Shown piece after piece: positions 59,501 to 64,000 of a DNA stretch of 64,000 bases. This stretch comes from Puffinus mauretanicus. Taxonomy: Eukaryota; Chordata; Aves; Procellariiformes; Procellariidae. Below the pieces are notes generated by a model. It saw only the letters and a list, made by a program, of their open reading frames with translations, had not been told where the DNA came from and ran no database searches. Location of the stretch: positions 4,154,001 to 4,218,000 of the forward strand of contig JAJKFH010001865.1 of the NCBI GenBank assembly GCA_023333565.1, written 5' to 3'. The number at the start of each line of letters is the position of its first letter. The stretch's first letter is position 1. The translations under genes and the position numbers were made by a program.

Positions 59501-62500
59501 GTACGGTAGGCAGCCGCGCCGGCACACCTCGTCCGGCCCCCCCCCTCGCCCTTGGTGGCACCCCGGCGTGCCTGGGGCACGGTGGGGAGAGCCCAGCAGG
59601 GCGCTGCGGTGTGGTGGCGCTCGAGGAGGGGGATCGCACCCGTCGTGCCGCTCCGGAGTGGGCAGCCCGCCACGAAGGAAAAAAAACAGCCCCCCAGCCC
59701 CCCGTGTGATATCTCCAGAAGCACGGTTAGAGGCAACCCCCTCGCCCCCCAAAAGACCACTCTGTCGCGGGAGCTGCCTCAGGTTTTGCTAGCATTGCTG
59801 GTGCAGCAGTCAGACTTCCTTTCCTTAACCCCTCCAGTGGCAAAGGGTTTGGTGGCTGCAGTATCCTCAGGTGGATAACGAGGTTATCTACGGCAGAGCA
59901 GCACCAAATTGGGCCGGGGATACAAATGCAAGCCCGTGATCTGCAGTGTGTGAGATTCTGTGGTTTTGACACGGAATCAAGGTGCTGACACCAGATACCT
60001 ACAATATCATCACAGCATGTGAGTCATGTTTACCTGCAATATTACCTCAAAAGAATGAAAAGCCAAGCCCACCCTGTTGAAGTTTGACTTGTTGATGCAA
60101 GAAGTCTAGGGATTTCAGGCACTTTAGTCCATTAAAAATTCCTTTTAACATTTGCAGAGCACATCTGAACCGTTGAGATTGTATACTCCCATGCTGCCTA
60201 AGGGAAGTATATTCTGAAACATGAGTATAAAACTGGTACATTTAAAAGACTGGTTCCTGCCTTAACACTTTTAAGAAGCTTTACTGCTTCTGTTTACTAT
60301 TGCCTTTTTTAGTTTCTAGATTTATGAAAACCACTTTCTGGGACAAATGATCAAAACTGCAGTTGTAGCAAAGTACCCTGCTACCAGCATAAGCTGCTTG
60401 TCACTCAGACCTGACAAGAAACATGGCACTAACTGGGTCATCGTTAAAATGAGATGCCTTTTAAAAGGGAAATATGTGGAAAGTGAAATGTGTACCTGGA
60501 ACAAGGAAAAGAAATAAAACATAGTGAAGTTAACAAAATCATCTATAAAACTGATACATACACTTCTGTACTAGAAAATGTGAAGTACTATCATATGTTG
60601 TCTGAGTACATCAGATATGTCTATATATTGTATTTATTGTGGGCCTAATGTTGCATTTCTTGTACAGCATTTATTTAAAAATACATTCTGGATGCATGCA
60701 TTTTATATTTTCTATTCTTTAATTTTTATTCTTCACATTATTATCCTGCTCTGCTCTGACTAAAGTTAGAGAGGTGTAAGGAGAAAGTGACGCCACTTAG
60801 GGCAGGATAATTTTAGCATTACTCTGTGTTGGCATAGGTTGGGAGTCCCAGTACTAATAATAGATTCCAAAGAGTGTCATTGCCAGATAAAAGAAATAGT
60901 CAACATTGGAAAAGTAAATACATTAAGAAGGGATAAGCTGAGCCATGATGGTCTGTTGTTTCAACAGTAATATGGCATTTTGCACATACACAATTAAGGT
61001 TTTAAAATGGCTTTTCTAAAGTTTTAAAAAGTGCAGTGCGCAGGTAGATTATATATGGAAGATCAGTGAAGAGAACTGTGCCAGTTTCTCCCATGCAAAA
61101 GTGCGTAAGATAAACTGAACGTCTCAGATGTTCGGCTGTGCTGGTGTTGCTGGGAGGTGTTGCTCTAAGAAGTGTGAATAATCATTCAGGAGAAACTGTG
61201 ACCAATGCACTGACTCACGCACGCAAGATAATGACGAAATGAAAGACTCACATTTAACTACTCACATTAAGTACTCTTATGAAGTGAGAAAATGCAATTG
61301 CTAATTTAGCTGCATTGCTGTAAACTGACTTGTACTTTTAGTCATTTTAAGCAGCAGTATGATACTTGGAAATGAGACTGCGATCATGAACTCTCATGTG
61401 CCTGGGCAGAATCCCAAGCCTGCACAGAGGCGTGAAAGCTTAGTCAGCCTGCTGGCCAGCAGCATGGGTCCTGCGAATAGGTACATGGGTGCTTGGCTAA
61501 TTAAATTGGTGATGGTTGGTTGTGGACACTTAGAACATGTTTACATGAATACAAGTATGAACTTGCTCCAAACGTGCTGATACGGCCGGGTATGAACCCA
61601 CTGTAGTCTGGAAACTGGTGCTAAATTGGTGGTGTTGGAATTAGTACGCTCTCTTGAGGAGCTGAGTTAACCGAATACTTCACTAGTGTGGTTGCTTGAC
61701 CTCTGGGCTGGATCCGGCCGGTGACTACCTAGTTCCAAGCTCAGAATGAGCTAACTTGTCTCTATGTATAGGTGTGTACAGGTAACTTAAGATCAGTTTA
61801 AACCCATTCTTACTCAGTTTAGCAAAGCTCAGTTTACAGAAAGAAGCGTTCACACAAATATTTGCACCAGGATAACTAAATTGTTTTAAAATCATATTTT
61901 TGTTTAAAAGATAGAATGGAGAGCAGCCTTAGCAGATTTCAAATCTATCACAGATAGAATTAAATGTAATCAATCGCCGCCACCATAGTTGTAGACTTCT
62001 GCAAAGCAGCAAACCTGGGTTGTTTGGAGGGAGTCAGTGATATAATTCGTTATTGCAATGTGATTGATATTGCTTCATGCTGCAAAGTGTGGCTCAGCTC
62101 TTTGTCCTGAGGTTTCTTCATTGCGGTGAAAATGCTTATGACCAAATGTTTTCAAATGCAGCTGCCTAAAATCATATTCCTATATTCCTATTTATACAAA
62201 AGCATGCACACAGCCTGAATTTTAGAGGCACAGAGCACTGGTTTCTCCGTTTTTTCAGTGCTCGTTATCTCTGGAAATCAGCCCTTTTTGGGGTTGTGTC
62301 AAGTGTAGAATTAGGAGTTTTATTATAGTTGCCTAAATACAAAAGCTTTGGTCTTGAGTATATTTTTCATTTGCTCCTTTTGCTCTTTACCATGGAGTGT
62401 AGGATTTTTATTCATCCTACTGAAAATGTCTCTAGACCAGAGATCCAAAAGCTTACTGCTTGTAATCAAAAGCGAAGATTGGTCTGAAAAGCTGTACCAG

Positions 62501-64000
62501 GAAATAGGAGAACAAAGCTACTGGGAGCTAAATTATTCTGGATAGCAAGACCCGTATGTTCAGCGACCTAATGAAATCTGTGCGCTGTTTTTCTGTGTGA
62601 TTTGCAAATGGCAAATAGCACTGCATCCTTTGCTTCTGTATCCTTGGGAATTTTTCATGGGTTAGCACCCAAAACAGAAATTTAAAACAAAATGTGGGAG
62701 GGCCTACTCCAACAATGTAGCTTAGTGGGCATCTCATAAATGAGGGGAAAGAGGGCAGCAAGAATAAGCTGCCGGATATTAAGCCTGCAAAATGTGGCAT
62801 AGATTGCAAGAGCAGACTGCAAGCAACTTGTTTATCAGTGTGTGGTTCCTTTCAAATTTAGGTCGATGCACAAACTGTTTTTGCCCAGGGATGGTCTAGC
62901 TGATTGCATGTCCGTAGCCTTACTTTAGTCTGCTGTGCAGGCCATACATTTGGATTGAAGGACATCTCTGACGCTGGGGGTTCGTTACTCATCTCTCTGG
63001 ATCCTCTTAGCGTTTGTTCTAGAGATGTCTTTACGCTTTGGCTTATAAAATATACATTGGATGAACACATCTTTCTGAATGCACCAAATGCACGTATCTT
63101 AGAAAACGCTCTTGGGGAAGATACTTTTGAGTTTCCTACTGAAGTATTTTATTCTGTGTTCAACCAACATTGTTCAAATGCTGGATTAACTATGATAAAA
63201 GCTCTAAGGGCAGGAGATAGCATCAGAGTATGTGTGCAGCTGGGTTGTTTTAATAACATTTCATTAGGACTCTGTAGCTCTTACTACTATTTACATGTAA
63301 AATTTAAAAAAGACATGAGAAATGCACATGAACAAGGGTAATAGTCACTTGAATAAAGTTAGTGCAAAGCTTGGGCATAAGCGCAGACATTTTACAAAAG
63401 TGCAGCAAATCTATTGCTAACTGTACATCTCTGGAAAAAGAAGATTTGCAGGAACCATTTTGTCTGAAGATTTAGTTTTTAACTACTGTCAGCATAGTAT
63501 TTTCTTTCAGGCACAGTTCTGATAAGCAATATGTATCAGCAGGTAACTTGTGCATTAAATCTTTGTGCTAGAAATAGTCGTCCTGCAGCATGTACAGTCC
63601 AAGTACTGCATGATGCCATTTCTGCTGGCAGGTGACTCCTATAAAATTTCAGTTCTGATGAATATGGCTATTGTAGCTGGATTTTCTCATCTGCCAGCAT
63701 ATATACAGAATACATGCATTCATACAGAAAGGCTGTTTTGTCTTGTTAATTGTCACTTTGATGTGTAAAGAACTATTATGGGGGGTCTGCAATGGTGATG
63801 CTAATACAGGGGCTGGATAACACTGCAGTTTCTGCCCTGTCATACAACAAGGGCATGCACTTGACACAGAAGGTTACCGTGGTCTTGGTCATACTTGGAT
63901 ATTAAAATATATTAGAAGTGACAGAAGCTTATGTATCTCAAGTGATATTTCTGCAGTTCTATAAAGTAGTGTGTATTTCTTGTAGCTTGTTCTTCGTTTG
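59501..64000 (+). other. MANBA: MANBA intron 1 (partial, runs off the right edge)
   Basis: The first 150 bases are still CpG-rich, then the sequence is AT-rich. I looked for MANBA exon 2 (family text beginning DSYYRFNDLNYRWVSLDNW) in plus-strand translation and did not find it. A 145-codon open stretch at 62904-63341 with splice-site-like borders is unexplained and listed as a finding. Confidence 0.75.

Larger units (their letters stand above)
58770..59650 (+). promoter_or_regulatory. MANBA: CpG island promoter of MANBA
   Basis: GC- and CpG-rich sequence surrounds MANBA exon 1. There is no TATA box. It has GC boxes near 58812 and a YY1 site in reverse (AGCGCCATCTT, 58950-58960). No CACGTG CLEAR element for TFEB control was seen, although MANBA is a lysosomal gene. 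Confidence 0.8.

Overview
The window reads as avian (at least sauropsid) nuclear DNA. It has vertebrate intron-exon structure, three sharp CpG islands in AT-rich surroundings, and two CR1-lineage LINE fragments. Three genes can be recognised from translated exons. Their order matches the CISD2 - UBE2D3 - MANBA block that I know from human 4q24, here in inverted orientation. There is no bacterial, viral or CRISPR-like content.

Left part (1-6700): the minus strand carries only the first coding exon of CISD2 (6114-6216). It is fired from a CpG island with two perfect NRF1 palindromes. Positions 1-6113 are CISD2 intron 1, and its later exons were not found, so they must lie left of the window. 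From 6700 to 19500 no coding sequence can be supported. By analogy with mammals this may be crossed by a long alternative 5' intron of UBE2D3.

Middle part (19500-44335): UBE2D3 on the plus strand is complete. A second CpG island holds its start codon at 20890. Seven coding exons (20890-20913, 35681-35744, 35830-35861, 38422-38499, 39359-39464, 40815-40908, 42519-42564) sum to 444 nt, giving 147 residues plus stop. An extra, clearly related last coding exon lies at 41424-41473. Used instead of the usual end, it gives a 148-residue protein with a changed C-terminal helix. The 3' UTR has at least seven AATAAA signals up to 44311.

Right part (44340-64000): about 14 kb of intergenic DNA holds one CR1 element (52781-53043). 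A third CpG island (about 58770-59650) then contains MANBA exon 1 (59303-59500), which encodes the signal peptide and the start of lysosomal beta-mannosidase. The rest is MANBA intron 1, and exon 2 was not found.

The three genes are neighbours rather than a pathway: an ER/mitochondrial iron-sulfur protein, a ubiquitin-conjugating enzyme and a lysosomal glycosidase. I found no new biological system. The most useful observations are the duplicated alternative last exon of UBE2D3, the layered alternative polyadenylation with a Pumilio site only in the long 3' UTRs, the paired NRF1 sites, the two in-frame MANBA start codons, and a few unexplained open stretches.
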